A DNA stretch of 23,957 nt from Pseudomonadota bacterium (GCA_015486505.1 WFRP01000084.1:1-23957), one strand, 5' to 3'; positions 15,598 through 23,437 are shown, counted from the stretch's first letter. Numbers and translations: made by a program. Notes: generated by a model not told the origin, from the letters alone.

Positions 15598-17052
15598 ATG
15601 TTATTAATTGAAACCGTTGAAAACCCGCCCCCGGCTGCGGCCCTGTTTCGCCAGCTGTCCCGACGGCCGCACCCGGCCTGGCTTGATGCCAATGTCGATA
15701 GCGAAAACCTGGGGCGCTTCTCGTTTCTGGCCGCCGATCCTTTTCTGAAAATCACGGCTCGCGGTCGGCAGATCACCGAAGAAAACTGCCTCAACAAAAC
15801 CAGGCAAGAACTTAGCGGGCCTTTTTTCCCCTATCTCGACCAACTGCAAAAGCGGTTTTTCCGCCCGAAAGAGACTGATTTCCTCCCTTTTGAAAGCGGC
15901 CTGATCGGTTATCTGGGCTATGAACTCGGGCATCAGGTTGAAAACTTTACCCAGTCCACGGTAAACGATCTCAAAATGCCGGATGCTTTTTTCGGGGCCT
16001 ACGATGCACTCATCGCCATCGATCATAAGAGTAATTCAACCTGGATTTTATCCAGCGGCCTGCCCGAAGAAAAAGACTCCGCCGCCGCTCATAAGCGAGC
16101 CGGAGCACGCCTTGATGAACTGCGGCAGCTAGTTGCTGCCGCCCGCCGGGATGATAATTTGCTCACGGGGAAATTATCCCCCTCGTCCAGCCCTGAAGAA
16201 AATACCAGCATTACCGATAGCGGCGCCGACCAGTTACAATCTAATTTCAGCTATAGTAAATACAAAGCGGCCATCAATAAGATTTTAGACTATATTGCCG
16301 CCGGAGATATCTATCAGGTCAATCTCTCGCAGCGTTTTGCTACGCCTTTTACTCAGAACCACCGCGAATTCTATCTCCATTTCCGCGATTTAAGCCCGGC
16401 CCCGTTCGGCGCCTATCTTGAAACCGGCGCACACGCGATTATGAGTAATTCACCGGAGCGCTATCTCCTCATCAAAGGAAACTATATCGAAACCCGCCCG
16501 ATCAAGGGCACCCGGCCGCGGGGCCGCAACCAGGAAGAAGACCAAAACCTGGGCCGGGAACTTCTCGCCAGCGCCAAAGACCGGGCTGAACACATTATGA
16601 TTGTCGATCTCGAAAGAAATGACCTGGGCCGGGTCGCCGAATACGGCTCGGTGCGGGTGCCGGAGATGCAGATTCTGGAAAGTTACGCCAATGTCCACCA
16701 TATGGTATCAACCGTCGCCGGCAAAGTCAGACCCGAAATGAGCAGCAGCGACTGCCTGCGCAACTCCTTCCCCGGCGGCTCAATTACCGGCGCGCCGAAA
16801 CTGCGCTCAATGGAAATCATTGACGAGCTTGAGCCCTCCTGTCGCGGGGTCTATACCGGCTCAATCGGCTATTTCGATTTCTCCGGCGACCTCGATTTCA
16901 ATATCGCCATCCGCACCGCCATCGCCTGTGATAATCATCTCTACTTCCAGGTTGGCGGCGGCATCGTCGCCGATTCCGACCCCGATGATGAATACCAGGA
17001 GACCCGCACCAAAGCCGCCGCCTTCCGCGAAGCGTTAATGACCGCCGGGTAA
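15598..17052 (+). CDS. pabB: aminodeoxychorismate synthase component I (PabB)
   Basis: PabB converts chorismate and ammonia to 4-amino-4-deoxychorismate on the way to p-aminobenzoate and folate. The 484-residue protein has an N-terminal anthranilate-synthase-like domain (SFLAADPFLKI, ESGLIGYLGYELGHQVE) and the chorismate-binding domain from about residue 220: AAGDIYQVNLSQRF, SNSPERYL, AEHIMIVDLERNDLGRVA, VHHMVSTVAGKV, CLRNSFPGGSITGAPK and GIVADSDPDDEYQET. The sequence PIKGTRPRG places Lys303 where PabB enzymes have their catalytic Lys and TrpE has Ala, so TrpE is less likely. A glutamine amidotransferase partner (PabA) and the lyase PabC are not nearby. It starts with ATG after a weak AAGG and is probably transcribed with corC and lnt. 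Confidence 0.9.
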   Translation: MLLIETVENPPPAAALFRQLSRRPHPAWLDANVDSENLGRFSFLAADPFLKITARGRQITEENCLNKTRQELSGPFFPYLDQLQKRFFRPKETDFLPFESGLIGYLGYELGHQVENFTQSTVNDLKMPDAFFGAYDALIAIDHKSNSTWILSSGLPEEKDSAAAHKRAGARLDELRQLVAAARRDDNLLTGKLSPSSSPEENTSITDSGADQLQSNFSYSKYKAAINKILDYIAAGDIYQVNLSQRFATPFTQNHREFYLHFRDLSPAPFGAYLETGAHAIMSNSPERYLLIKGNYIETRPIKGTRPRGRNQEEDQNLGRELLASAKDRAEHIMIVDLERNDLGRVAEYGSVRVPEMQILESYANVHHMVSTVAGKVRPEMSSSDCLRNSFPGGSITGAPKLRSMEIIDELEPSCRGVYTGSIGYFDFSGDLDFNIAIRTAIACDNHLYFQVGGGIVADSDPDDEYQETRTKAAAFREALMTAG

Positions 17053-17106
17053 TTTTTTACAAATACCCGCAAGTCAAGTCTGACGGGCTCATCAAAAAGG
17101 ATAAAC

Positions 17107-17298
17107 TCAGCGGCCGGGAATGATAATTCCCGAGTTGCCGCCCATCTCTTTACGTCTCCGTTCAAACTGCATTTCTTTAATTTTCTCAACCATTTCGGTC
17201 AGAGCCTGACGCATGGCATCCGGAAAAGCGGCCTGGGCTTTTCCAAGATTCCCGGCCTCTAACGGCGCCTGCAGCGGCAGGTGACCGGCAGGTAACAT
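17107..17298 (-). CDS. orphan 63-residue ORF, possible gene remnant
   Basis: The frame from the ATG at 17298 gives a 63-residue product. It has an amphipathic, charged segment (MRQALTEMVEKIKEMQFERR) and ends GGNSGIIIPGR; I do not recognise a family. No ribosome-binding site precedes the ATG. The frame runs upstream into the palindrome at 17301-17326, whose insertion may have removed an original N-terminus. It lies convergent to pabB in the 342-base stretch between pabB and the second toxin gene. The coding reality is doubtful; a helical C-terminal remnant is the best reading. Confidence 0.35.
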   Translation of the reverse strand: MLPAGHLPLQAPLEAGNLGKAQAAFPDAMRQALTEMVEKIKEMQFERRRKEMGGNSGIIIPGR

Positions 17299-17300
17299 CG

Positions 17301-17326
17301 GAAAAACGTGGTCTGTCCCCGTTTTT
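17301..17326. repeat. palindrome around a GGGGACAGAC core
   Basis: Arms AAAAACG (17302-17308) and CGTTTTT (17320-17326) flank TGGTCTGTCCC. On the minus strand the centre reads GGGGACAGACC. The palindrome at 18063-18103 has the related core GGGGTCAGAG. From memory, such cores between A/T-rich arms recur in deltaproteobacterial genomes near IS200/RAYT-type transposases; that link is not shown by this window. Confidence 0.5.
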
Positions 17327-17394
17327 TTTCGGACGCAACCGCAATGCCCAAACAAAAAAACGGACGGCATTCCCCACTCAAGTGTATGTTTTTG

Positions 17395-17652
17395 TTAGCG
17401 ATATACATCTTTCCTATGACCAACTTTCACGACAAACACCGTCAGAATATTATCTTCAATCTGGTATAGTATGCGATATTTCCCTACACGAACTCTATAC
17501 TTTTCCTGATTAGTTAATTTTATGCTTCCCGGCGGATGGGGGTTATCTGAGAGGTTTTTAATTGTGTCGAGAATTTTGAGCAGCTCTTTTTTAAGTATTT
17601 CACCCAACTCTCTCTCTGCGGATCTTTTTACCTGAATTTTATATTTTGCCAT
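17395..17652 (-). CDS. RelE/ParE-family toxin
   Basis: The 85-residue protein has the RelE/ParE-superfamily pattern: a basic N-terminal strand (YKIQVKRSAERELGEI), a central helix ending in LSDNPHPPGSIKL, and the closing sheet KYRVRVGKYRILYQIED then VFVVKVGHRKDVYR. The Arg-x-Gly-x-Tyr-Arg motif and the terminal Gly-His-Arg match the active RelE-like group. It probably cuts translated mRNA; a gyrase-poison ParE role cannot be excluded. Its start overlaps the antitoxin gene by 14 bases. Codon use is more A/T rich than in the flanking housekeeping genes, consistent with a mobile module. Confidence 0.9.
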   Translation of the reverse strand: MAKYKIQVKRSAERELGEILKKELLKILDTIKNLSDNPHPPGSIKLTNQEKYRVRVGKYRILYQIEDNILTVFVVKVGHRKDVYR

Positions 17653-17872
17653 CGGCCTTCAGCCCTATAACTAACTCTTCAAAAGAAATTGATGGCTCAG
17701 AAGCCCTTTGTTCGAAGCTTTCCAAGTCCTCTGCATCTTCTGAAAGTTCATGACGTATGGCTTCATTGACGAGGTCTGATATTGAGCGAGATGATTCTAA
17801 AGCTTTGACTTTAAGTATGCTGTGGATTGAAGGGTCGAAGTAAACCGTAGATCTTTTTGTCAGAGTAGACAT
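17639..17872 (-). CDS. CopG/ribbon-helix-helix antitoxin
   Basis: The 77-residue protein opens with a ribbon-helix-helix DNA-binding domain: the beta strand KRSTVYFDPSIHSILKVKAL, then SSRSISDLVNEAIRHEL. An acidic tail (SEDAEDLESFEQRASE) would bind the toxin. The ATG at 17872 is preceded by GGAG at 8-9 bases. Upstream lies the perfect 14-bp palindrome TTACAACGTTGTAA, a likely autoregulatory operator. The ribbon-helix-helix fold fits such palindromic sites. Confidence 0.88.
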   Translation of the reverse strand: MSTLTKRSTVYFDPSIHSILKVKALESSRSISDLVNEAIRHELSEDAEDLESFEQRASEPSISFEELVIGLKADGKI

Positions 17873-17886
17873 AATGCTATTCTCCA

Positions 17887-17909
17887 GTTACAACGTTGTA
17901 ATGTTCTAG
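17887..17909. promoter_or_regulatory. candidate operator of the RelE/CopG-type pair (near half)
   Basis: The segment contains TTACAACGTTGTAA (17888-17901), a perfect 14-bp palindrome, 15 bases upstream of the antitoxin ATG. The whole 23 bases recur in reverse complement with one mismatch at 18017-18039, on the far side of repeat copy C. Autorepression through this site is inferred from its place and symmetry. Confidence 0.6.
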
Positions 17910-18016
17910 GAGGCTGTCCGAGAACGTCCTGATAAGAGTACTTATTTGCGACCAGCGGATTGCCCCAGGGTACGGGCCGGAAAGGCTCCGTTTGGGTTGC
18001 GGGATTTGTTCCCGCA
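17910..18016 (+). repeat. dispersed intergenic repeat, copy C, flanked by CTAG
   Basis: This insertion-like segment shares GATAAGAGTACTTATTTGCG and the following CCAGCGG with copies A and B. It shares its GC-rich half and terminal hairpin (GCGGGA-TTTGT-TCCCGC, 17999-18015) with copy A. It is bordered on both sides by CTAG (17906-17909 and 18017-18020) and sits in the middle of a larger inverted repeat belonging to the toxin-antitoxin promoter region. CTAG on both sides could be a target duplication or part of the surrounding palindrome. It has no ORF. Confidence 0.7.
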
Positions 18017-18039
18017 CTAGAACATTATAACGTTGTAAC
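18017..18039. promoter_or_regulatory. candidate operator, far half
   Basis: CTAGAACATTATAACGTTGT and the next three bases are the reverse complement, with one mismatch, of 17887-17909. Joined without copy C, the two halves would make a 42-bp near-perfect palindrome centred on CTAG. This suggests a once-continuous operator now split by 107 bases. Confidence 0.5.
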
Positions 18040-18062
18040 GCTGTGATGTCAATGTCTTCTTT

Positions 18063-18103
18063 ACCAGGTTTTAATTGGGGTCAGAGTAAAATTAAAACCT
18101 GGT
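18063..18103. repeat. 14-bp inverted repeat around a GGGGTCAGAG core
   Basis: ACCAGGTTTTAATT (18063-18076) and AATTAAAACCTGGT (18090-18103) are exact reverse complements separated by GGGGTCAGAGTAA. The right arm supplies the last codons and the TAA stop of the acyltransferase/hydrolase gene. The palindrome could act as a terminator-like stem for that gene. Its core resembles the one at 17301-17326, suggesting a small mobile palindrome family. Confidence 0.65.
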
Positions 18104-20224
18104 GTTTCTTTTGATAAAATCAACCAGAGCTTGAGCGCCGTGGTTATTTTTGTGGGTCAGAGCGGCGGGAGCGGCGGCGGGCAGGAGGAGAAGTTCTTTT
18201 TCGGGGCTGGAAATCCGCGCCAGGTATTTCTGCAGGAGCTGCTGAGCGGATTTATCAAGGGACTGGTCATGGCAGAGCAGCAACGGGGTTTTTATCTTTT
18301 CCAGATTTTTTACTGCTGCGGTCAGCATTTTTTTGACTTCGCGGCGGGATGCTGCCGGGAAATCGGCGTAGGCATGCTGACAGGTAAACAGAGGTAATCG
18401 AAGAGAATCCGCATTATCAGCCGCATCTTTGCCGGAATCTTTAACGAAATCTTTCGCATCGTCGTCGCCTCCGGCCGGTTCGGATACAGGGCCGGACAGA
18501 GCCGGAAAGAGTGCGATCAACGCGGCCAAATTATGGCCGCGGACGGCCAGAGAGAAGGCTAAGGCGAAGCTGTTGCCGATCCCGCAGACGACAACTTCAG
18601 TACAGCGCAATGTCGCGTAAGCGTAGGCTTCATCAACTGCCGTCTGCCACTTTTCATAACTGCGCTCTTTAAGATCGGCCGGGGCGGTGCCGTGCCCGGG
18701 CAGCCGCGGCACCAGCACCAGGAAACCCTGCTTCCCGAGAAAATCCGCTAACGGTTTAAGACTCAGCGGCGGCGCCAGCCAGTCGTGCACCAGAACAATT
18801 CCGACCCGGGGCCGGAATTTATTAAGCAGATAGGGCCGGCCGCAGGCTGACGGGCAGAGTTCGGCGGTTTCCGTTTCCGCCAGGGCTTTGCGATCGTGAA
18901 AATAGTTTCTGAACATAATTTTCAGAATACGTTTGGCCGTAAGCCACCGCAGATACCAGCCCGGCAGCCGGGTCAGCCGGGTTAAAAGCTCCTGCAGCGG
19001 CTTAAGCGGTTCGACCGTATTGGCCATTACCCGGAACGGATTTTCGACCCGGATTCGATGAAAAGCGTGGCCGTCACAAACCCCTTCCGCGTCCGTAAAA
19101 ATCAGTTTTCCCGACTTAAGATCACGCAAGAGCCCTTTTTCCCGGGCAAAATCCATAAGTTCACAAACCCGGCCGCCCGCTTTTTCCAGAAGCAGATCAA
19201 TCTGGGAATCAAGCAGACCGCGATGCCGAAAATAGATCGCCTCCCAGCGCACTGAAGTTGCCGCCATAAAGGCCCGGCGGCGCAGATCGGTCTCTGTAAA
19301 TTCGGCCCCCCGGGTTTTATAGAGCAGTGAAGCGATGATATGATCAAGATTTACGGTCGTCTGGTTGTAGATCGAGGTGAGCAGGCCGTTGGTCATTTTC
19401 CGAATAGCGTCCCGGGTGGAGTTATTCTCAACCAGTTCAGGAATCCGGCGGCCGCAGATCTTCCGGACAAAAGGTTCAACCGCAACCGGGCGCCCGAAAC
19501 GGATATCGATATCCACCCCCTCCAGCAGCATTGAGCCTTCGACCAGGATCTCTTCCAGAAGACGCTTTGAGACCTTCTCCTCGAGCAGATTTGAAAAGCG
19601 CTGCAGCAGATCACCGGCGGAGCGTAAAGGATAGTAAGTAAGATTAACCGGAACGATATTGACCGAATTCGTCATTGCCGTAGTCGGCGAGATATCAAAT
19701 GAGGCAAGCTGCGGATCATTTTCGTCCGGCCTAATCTCTTTCAACATCAGCCAGCGCTGGCGCAAAATCTCCGCTTTCAGGGCCAGGGCCGCGGCCCCGG
19801 TATGCGGGGCGTGGCGGCCGGTCTCATCAATTATCGTAAAATCACCCCGGTCGATAACCTTGCGATTCTTGACCATACTCCCTTCGGGAAAGATTATCCA
19901 GGCCCCGCTCTCGCCGACCAGGCTTCTTATTATAAGCTTGTCGCGCTCCGGATCGGCGACCGAAACCGCGCCGACCTGATCGAGATATTTTCCGAGCAGG
20001 CCGTTAAAAAATTCAGCCGCGGCCAGCGACCAGACCGGTTTATCGAGTAATTTGGAGATATGATAAGGCAGGAGCAGGGTTTCGAAGCGGGTAAAATGGT
20101 TGATAACAAAAATCGTCCCGCCGGCCGGCAGATTTTCGCAATTATGCAGATTGACCCGGGCCCGGGAGAAGGCGCTTAAGATCTTCAGCGCCAGGCCGGT
20201 AGTATGATAGGCAAGCAGGTTCAC
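18092..20224 (-). CDS. PlsC-type acyltransferase fused to a degenerate alpha/beta hydrolase
   Basis: The 710-residue protein joins two domains. The N-terminal part (about 30-255) is an acylglycerolphosphate acyltransferase (PlsC-like): INHFTRFETLL holds the active-site His43, but the usual HX4D reads HX4E (Glu48), and IIFPEGSMVKNR is the acceptor-binding FPEGT-type motif. A helical region (about 260-440) follows. From about 472 comes an alpha/beta-hydrolase fold: VGIVLVHDW, VPRLPGHGTAPADL, then VVVCGIGNSFALAFSLA, where the nucleophile Ser of GxSxG appears to be Gly550. A clear catalytic His is also not evident near the C-terminus. An Asp-rich insert lies at about 586-605. It starts with GTG after GGGGAG, 27 bases downstream of the HoxU-like gene, so it may be the last gene of that operon. 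A lipid-acylating role is inferred. Confidence 0.75.
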   Translation of the reverse strand: MNLLAYHTTGLALKILSAFSRARVNLHNCENLPAGGTIFVINHFTRFETLLLPYHISKLLDKPVWSLAAAEFFNGLLGKYLDQVGAVSVADPERDKLIIRSLVGESGAWIIFPEGSMVKNRKVIDRGDFTIIDETGRHAPHTGAAALALKAEILRQRWLMLKEIRPDENDPQLASFDISPTTAMTNSVNIVPVNLTYYPLRSAGDLLQRFSNLLEEKVSKRLLEEILVEGSMLLEGVDIDIRFGRPVAVEPFVRKICGRRIPELVENNSTRDAIRKMTNGLLTSIYNQTTVNLDHIIASLLYKTRGAEFTETDLRRRAFMAATSVRWEAIYFRHRGLLDSQIDLLLEKAGGRVCELMDFAREKGLLRDLKSGKLIFTDAEGVCDGHAFHRIRVENPFRVMANTVEPLKPLQELLTRLTRLPGWYLRWLTAKRILKIMFRNYFHDRKALAETETAELCPSACGRPYLLNKFRPRVGIVLVHDWLAPPLSLKPLADFLGKQGFLVLVPRLPGHGTAPADLKERSYEKWQTAVDEAYAYATLRCTEVVVCGIGNSFALAFSLAVRGHNLAALIALFPALSGPVSEPAGGDDDAKDFVKDSGKDAADNADSLRLPLFTCQHAYADFPAASRREVKKMLTAAVKNLEKIKTPLLLCHDQSLDKSAQQLLQKYLARISSPEKELLLLPAAAPAALTHKNNHGAQALVDFIKRNTRF

Positions 20225-20251
20225 AAAAAGCTCCCCCTACTTAATATTTAC

Positions 20252-20935
20252 TTATTTCAGGCCGGCAATGAAAGCCTGCCACTTCTCCTTGCTGCTTAAA
20301 GAGCCGACCGGACAGACCTCGGTGCAGGCAAAACAGTCTTTACAGTCAGCGCTGGCGGGATCGAGATCGCTGCCGAAGAAAGAGACGATGGTATCCATAC
20401 CGCGATTGGCAAAGCTGAGTTTATAACCTTTTGCAATGGTGCTGCAGACCTGAACACAGCGGCCGCATAAAAGACATTTTTTCGGCTCATAAACCAAATA
20501 CGGATGGTCATCAATAAGTTCCGGATAATCGCGGTCGATATGCCGCAGCCGCTTGGTTTTTAACGGCTGATGGAGAAATTTGGCAATCTGCTGCAATTCG
20601 CAGTTGCGATTGGAAATACAGGTTTTACAGGTGCCGTCATTGGTTGAAACCAGCAGGCGAAAGGCTATCTGACGCATTTTGAGAATTTCGTCAGTATTGG
20701 TTCTGACCACCATACCCGCGGAAATTTGGGTTCGGCAGGAGACCTGCGGCCCTTTAACGCCCGCAATTTCAACCAGACAGAGACGGCAGGAGGCCGGTGG
20801 TTTCTCCATCCCTTCGACATAGCAGAGATTGGGGATATAGATATCGTTCTCAAGGCAGACCGGCAGCAGGTAGGCCCCGGCCGGAGCGGTTATTTCCTGA
20901 TCATCAACCGTTATGGTCACCATTTCCGCGCTCAT
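20252..20935 (-). CDS. HoxU/NuoG-N-type iron-sulfur subunit
   Basis: The 227-residue protein is the small electron-relay subunit of soluble NADH-dependent hydrogenase-type complexes, equivalent to the N-terminal part of NuoG. A plant-type 2Fe-2S domain uses Cys38, Cys50, Cys53 and Cys67. The next cluster region has Cys103, Cys106 and Cys112 (CKTCISNRNCELQQIA). Two 4Fe-4S motifs follow: Cys154/157/160/164 and Cys198/201/204/208, the latter ending CPVGSLSSKEKW. The His ligand normally just before the middle region is missing (STNDGTCKTC). ATG at 20935 overlaps the upstream NuoF stop by 4 bases and has GGAGGG before it. Electrons from NADH would pass from the flavin subunit through this protein to a catalytic partner not seen here. 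HoxU, HndD/HydA-N or formate-dehydrogenase partners are all possible. Confidence 0.88.
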   Translation of the reverse strand: MSAEMVTITVDDQEITAPAGAYLLPVCLENDIYIPNLCYVEGMEKPPASCRLCLVEIAGVKGPQVSCRTQISAGMVVRTNTDEILKMRQIAFRLLVSTNDGTCKTCISNRNCELQQIAKFLHQPLKTKRLRHIDRDYPELIDDHPYLVYEPKKCLLCGRCVQVCSTIAKGYKLSFANRGMDTIVSFFGSDLDPASADCKDCFACTEVCPVGSLSSKEKWQAFIAGLK

Positions 20936-22884
20936 GCGTCACCCTCCTCTTTCTCCCCGGCCGGCAGCGGTTCAACCCCCTGATCCGGAATCAATTCCGG
21001 CGGCGATACCCGCCGCACCGCATCATATTCGGGCGGACAGGCATAAACACACTCACCGCACTTGACGCATTTTTCCTGATCGATCGCCTTTTTCCGGTTA
21101 CTGGTCGTAAAAATCGCCTCGGTCGGACAGCAGGCGACACAGGCGTCACAGCCCCGGGCGCAGGCTTCAAGATCGATGTAAAAAGCGGTAAGAGAGCGGC
21201 ACATCCGCGCCGGACAGCACTTCCCCTCAATATGAGCGACATACTCATCGCGAAAAAAACGCAGGGTCGTCAAGACCGGATTCGGCGCGGTTTTGCCGAG
21301 GCTGCAGAGTGAACCGGCGACAACCGCTTCACTGATATCGGCAAGATCACCAATATCTCCGGGCAAACCCTCGCCGATCGTAATCGAATGCAGGATTTCG
21401 CGCAGGTGACGGGTGCCGATCCGGCAGAAGGTACATTTGCCGCAGGATTCCCCTTGCGTAAAATCGGTAAAATAACGGGCGACCTCAACCATACAGGTAT
21501 CTTCGTTCATCACGACAAGGCCGCCGGAGCCCATCATCGCGCCGACACTTTTCAAAGAGTCAAAATCAATTATGGTATCCATTAAAGATGCCGGCAGACA
21601 GCCGCCGGAGGGGCCGCCGATCTGCACCGCCTTAAGCTCTTTGCCGTCTTTAATGCCGCCGCAGACATCGACCACCAGATGCTCCAGCGTCACCCCCATC
21701 GGCACCTCAACCAGACCCGGATATTCAACCTCGCCGACCACGGAAAAAATCGCGGTGCCGGGACTGTCGGCGGTACCGATTTCGTGAAACCAGGCGGCGC
21801 CGTTTTTGATAATCGCCGGGACGGTCGATAAAGTTTTGACATTATTGATAATTGTCGGCCTTTCACCAAAACCGGAGACCGCCGGATAGGGCGGCCTGAC
21901 CTTCGGCATTCCCCGGCGGCCGGAAAGTGATTCAATCAATGCGGTCTCTTCACCGCAGACAAAAGCGCCGGAGCCCTGAAAAACCGAAACTTCAAGCGCG
22001 AAATCGCTGCCTAAAATATTATCACCCAGCAGGTTGGCCGCTTCAGCCTGTTTTATCGCCGCTTCCATCATCTTGACGGCTAAAGGATATTCGGCCCGGA
22101 TATAGAGCAGGGCTTTTTCCGCCCCGACCGCCAGCGCCGCCAGGGCCAGGCCTTCAAGCACCTGATGCGGATTACTCTCTAAAAGGGTACGATCCATATA
22201 GGCTCCGGGATCGCCCTCGTCCCCGTTGCAGATGACCATTTTTGCTTGGGCCTCAACCCCGCGGGCAATCTCCCATTTCTTCCCGGCCGGAAACCCGGCC
22301 CCGCCGCGGCCGCGCAGATTCGCGGCTTTAATCTCATCCAGCACCCAGAGACCGCCCTTTTCCAGGCCGGCAGCCAGGGAACTGTAACCGCCAACCGCCA
22401 GATAATGGTTAATCTCCCGGGGATCAATCAGGCCGCAATGTTCCATAACTACCCGTTTTTCATAAAGATAACGGGGGTAGTCCATTAAAGTGGGGAAATT
22501 TTCATCGGCTTCCAGAGCCCCGATCAGATATTCGTAACAGGGATCACTGCCGTCTTTGAGAAAAGAACGTACCAGAATCCCGGCCTCGCCGGCCCCGATT
22601 TTCTGATAGAGCAGCGCCGGAAAACCCGGATTCTGAATAATGACCAGGGGCTCGGCATAGCAGTGACCGAGACAGCCGACCTTTCTGATTTCAGCTTCGA
22701 TCCCGTTAGCGCTTAAAGCCTCTTCGAAACCGGCAATGGTTTCCAGGGCGCCGGCGGCAAGACCGCAGGTGGCCGCCCCGACATAGATCACCGGACCCGG
22801 CGCATTTTTCAGGGCCGTAACTTCGGCCACCGCCGCTTTACTCAGAGCCGCGAGCTTATCTTTCGGGCTTTTTTCAGTTTTCAT
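20932..22884 (-). CDS. NuoF/HoxF-type NAD(P)H-oxidising flavoprotein with extra ferredoxin domains
   Basis: The 650-residue protein is the diaphorase subunit. A thioredoxin-like 2Fe-2S domain comes first (about 30-110, with ATCGLAAGA and VGCLGHCYAEP; only three clear Cys). The NuoF core follows, with the FMN/NADH loop GRGGAGFPAGKKWE at about 192-204 and NGDEGDPGAYMDR at about 220-232, then an SLBB-like segment. The N3-type 4Fe-4S motif is ESCGKCTFCRIGTRHL plus a later SLCSLGKTAPNP. At the C-terminus two ferredoxin motifs are added: an irregular CARGCDACVACCP and a standard CVKCGECVYACP. This architecture is typical of HydB/HndC and related bifurcating or bidirectional enzymes. The frame is open to 22926, but the ATG at 22884 with AGGA upstream fits better; it then overlaps the NuoE gene by 11 bases. 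Confidence 0.93.
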   Translation of the reverse strand: MKTEKSPKDKLAALSKAAVAEVTALKNAPGPVIYVGAATCGLAAGALETIAGFEEALSANGIEAEIRKVGCLGHCYAEPLVIIQNPGFPALLYQKIGAGEAGILVRSFLKDGSDPCYEYLIGALEADENFPTLMDYPRYLYEKRVVMEHCGLIDPREINHYLAVGGYSSLAAGLEKGGLWVLDEIKAANLRGRGGAGFPAGKKWEIARGVEAQAKMVICNGDEGDPGAYMDRTLLESNPHQVLEGLALAALAVGAEKALLYIRAEYPLAVKMMEAAIKQAEAANLLGDNILGSDFALEVSVFQGSGAFVCGEETALIESLSGRRGMPKVRPPYPAVSGFGERPTIINNVKTLSTVPAIIKNGAAWFHEIGTADSPGTAIFSVVGEVEYPGLVEVPMGVTLEHLVVDVCGGIKDGKELKAVQIGGPSGGCLPASLMDTIIDFDSLKSVGAMMGSGGLVVMNEDTCMVEVARYFTDFTQGESCGKCTFCRIGTRHLREILHSITIGEGLPGDIGDLADISEAVVAGSLCSLGKTAPNPVLTTLRFFRDEYVAHIEGKCCPARMCRSLTAFYIDLEACARGCDACVACCPTEAIFTTSNRKKAIDQEKCVKCGECVYACPPEYDAVRRVSPPELIPDQGVEPLPAGEKEEGDA

Positions 22885-23437
22885 TTTTATCCTGCTCCCG
22901 GGCCGCCATCTCTTTACGAACTTCAATCTCGGTTATAATACCTTCAACTTTACTCGGGGTCACATAGGCCTCAACCTTCTCGCCGACGACCACCGCCGGT
23001 GCCAGAGCGCAGCAGCCGATACAGGCGACCCGTTCGAGACTGTATTCACGATCCGCGCTGGTTTCATTCTCTTTAATCCCCAGCCGCCGCTCAAAATTTT
23101 CGAGAATAATCTCGCCGCCTTTAACGTGACAGGCGGTGCCGAGGCAGACCTTGATCGGGTTGCGGCCCGGCGGATTGAAACGAAATTGATTATAGAATGT
23201 GGCAATCCCGTAAACCTTGCCGATGGTGGTTCCCAGTTGTTCGGCGACCATACGCAGTGCCAGACGGGGCAGATAGCCGTGCTTTGTCTGAATCCGCTGC
23301 AGAGTCGGCAGGAGATCCAGCGCCCCGGGCGCAACTGCTGCAAGCTCTTCCGCCACCGCATTTAAAACGGCATACTCTTCTTCGTCAATTGCCGCTTTTT
23401 CAGAATCATCCAGAGTTGCCAGTATTCGATCCAGCAT
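22874..23437 (-). CDS. NuoE/HoxE-type 2Fe-2S subunit
   Basis: The 187-residue protein belongs to the 24-kDa subunit family of complex I and of bidirectional or bifurcating hydrogenases. An N-terminal helical bundle (LLPTLQRIQTKHGYLPRLAL, then LGTTIGKVYGIATFYNQFRF) is followed by the thioredoxin-like 2Fe-2S domain. Its ligands are Cys98 and Cys103 (KVCLGTACHVKGG) and Cys139 and Cys143 (VACIGCCALAPAVVV). The C-terminus is charged. It lies 17 bases after the Cys-rich upstream gene and overlaps the NuoF gene. GGAG lies about 12 bases from the ATG, rather far. It should pair with the NuoF-type protein to accept electrons from NAD(P)H. Confidence 0.93.
   Translation of the reverse strand: MLDRILATLDDSEKAAIDEEEYAVLNAVAEELAAVAPGALDLLPTLQRIQTKHGYLPRLALRMVAEQLGTTIGKVYGIATFYNQFRFNPPGRNPIKVCLGTACHVKGGEIILENFERRLGIKENETSADREYSLERVACIGCCALAPAVVVGEKVEAYVTPSKVEGIITEIEVRKEMAAREQDKNEN

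Noticed and set aside
15598..17052. TrpE (anthranilate synthase I)
   Set aside because: The PIKGT motif with Lys303 is typical of PabB, where TrpE has PIAGT; no trp genes adjoin.
17046..17069. Terminator after pabB (CGGGTA ... TACCCG)
   Set aside because: The stem is only 6 bp with a 12-base loop and no U-run follows it.
20252..22884. Part of respiratory complex I (nuo operon)
   Set aside because: There are no membrane subunits or NuoB/C/D genes, the NuoG-like protein stops at 227 residues, and the NuoF-like protein has extra ferredoxin domains typical of soluble complexes.
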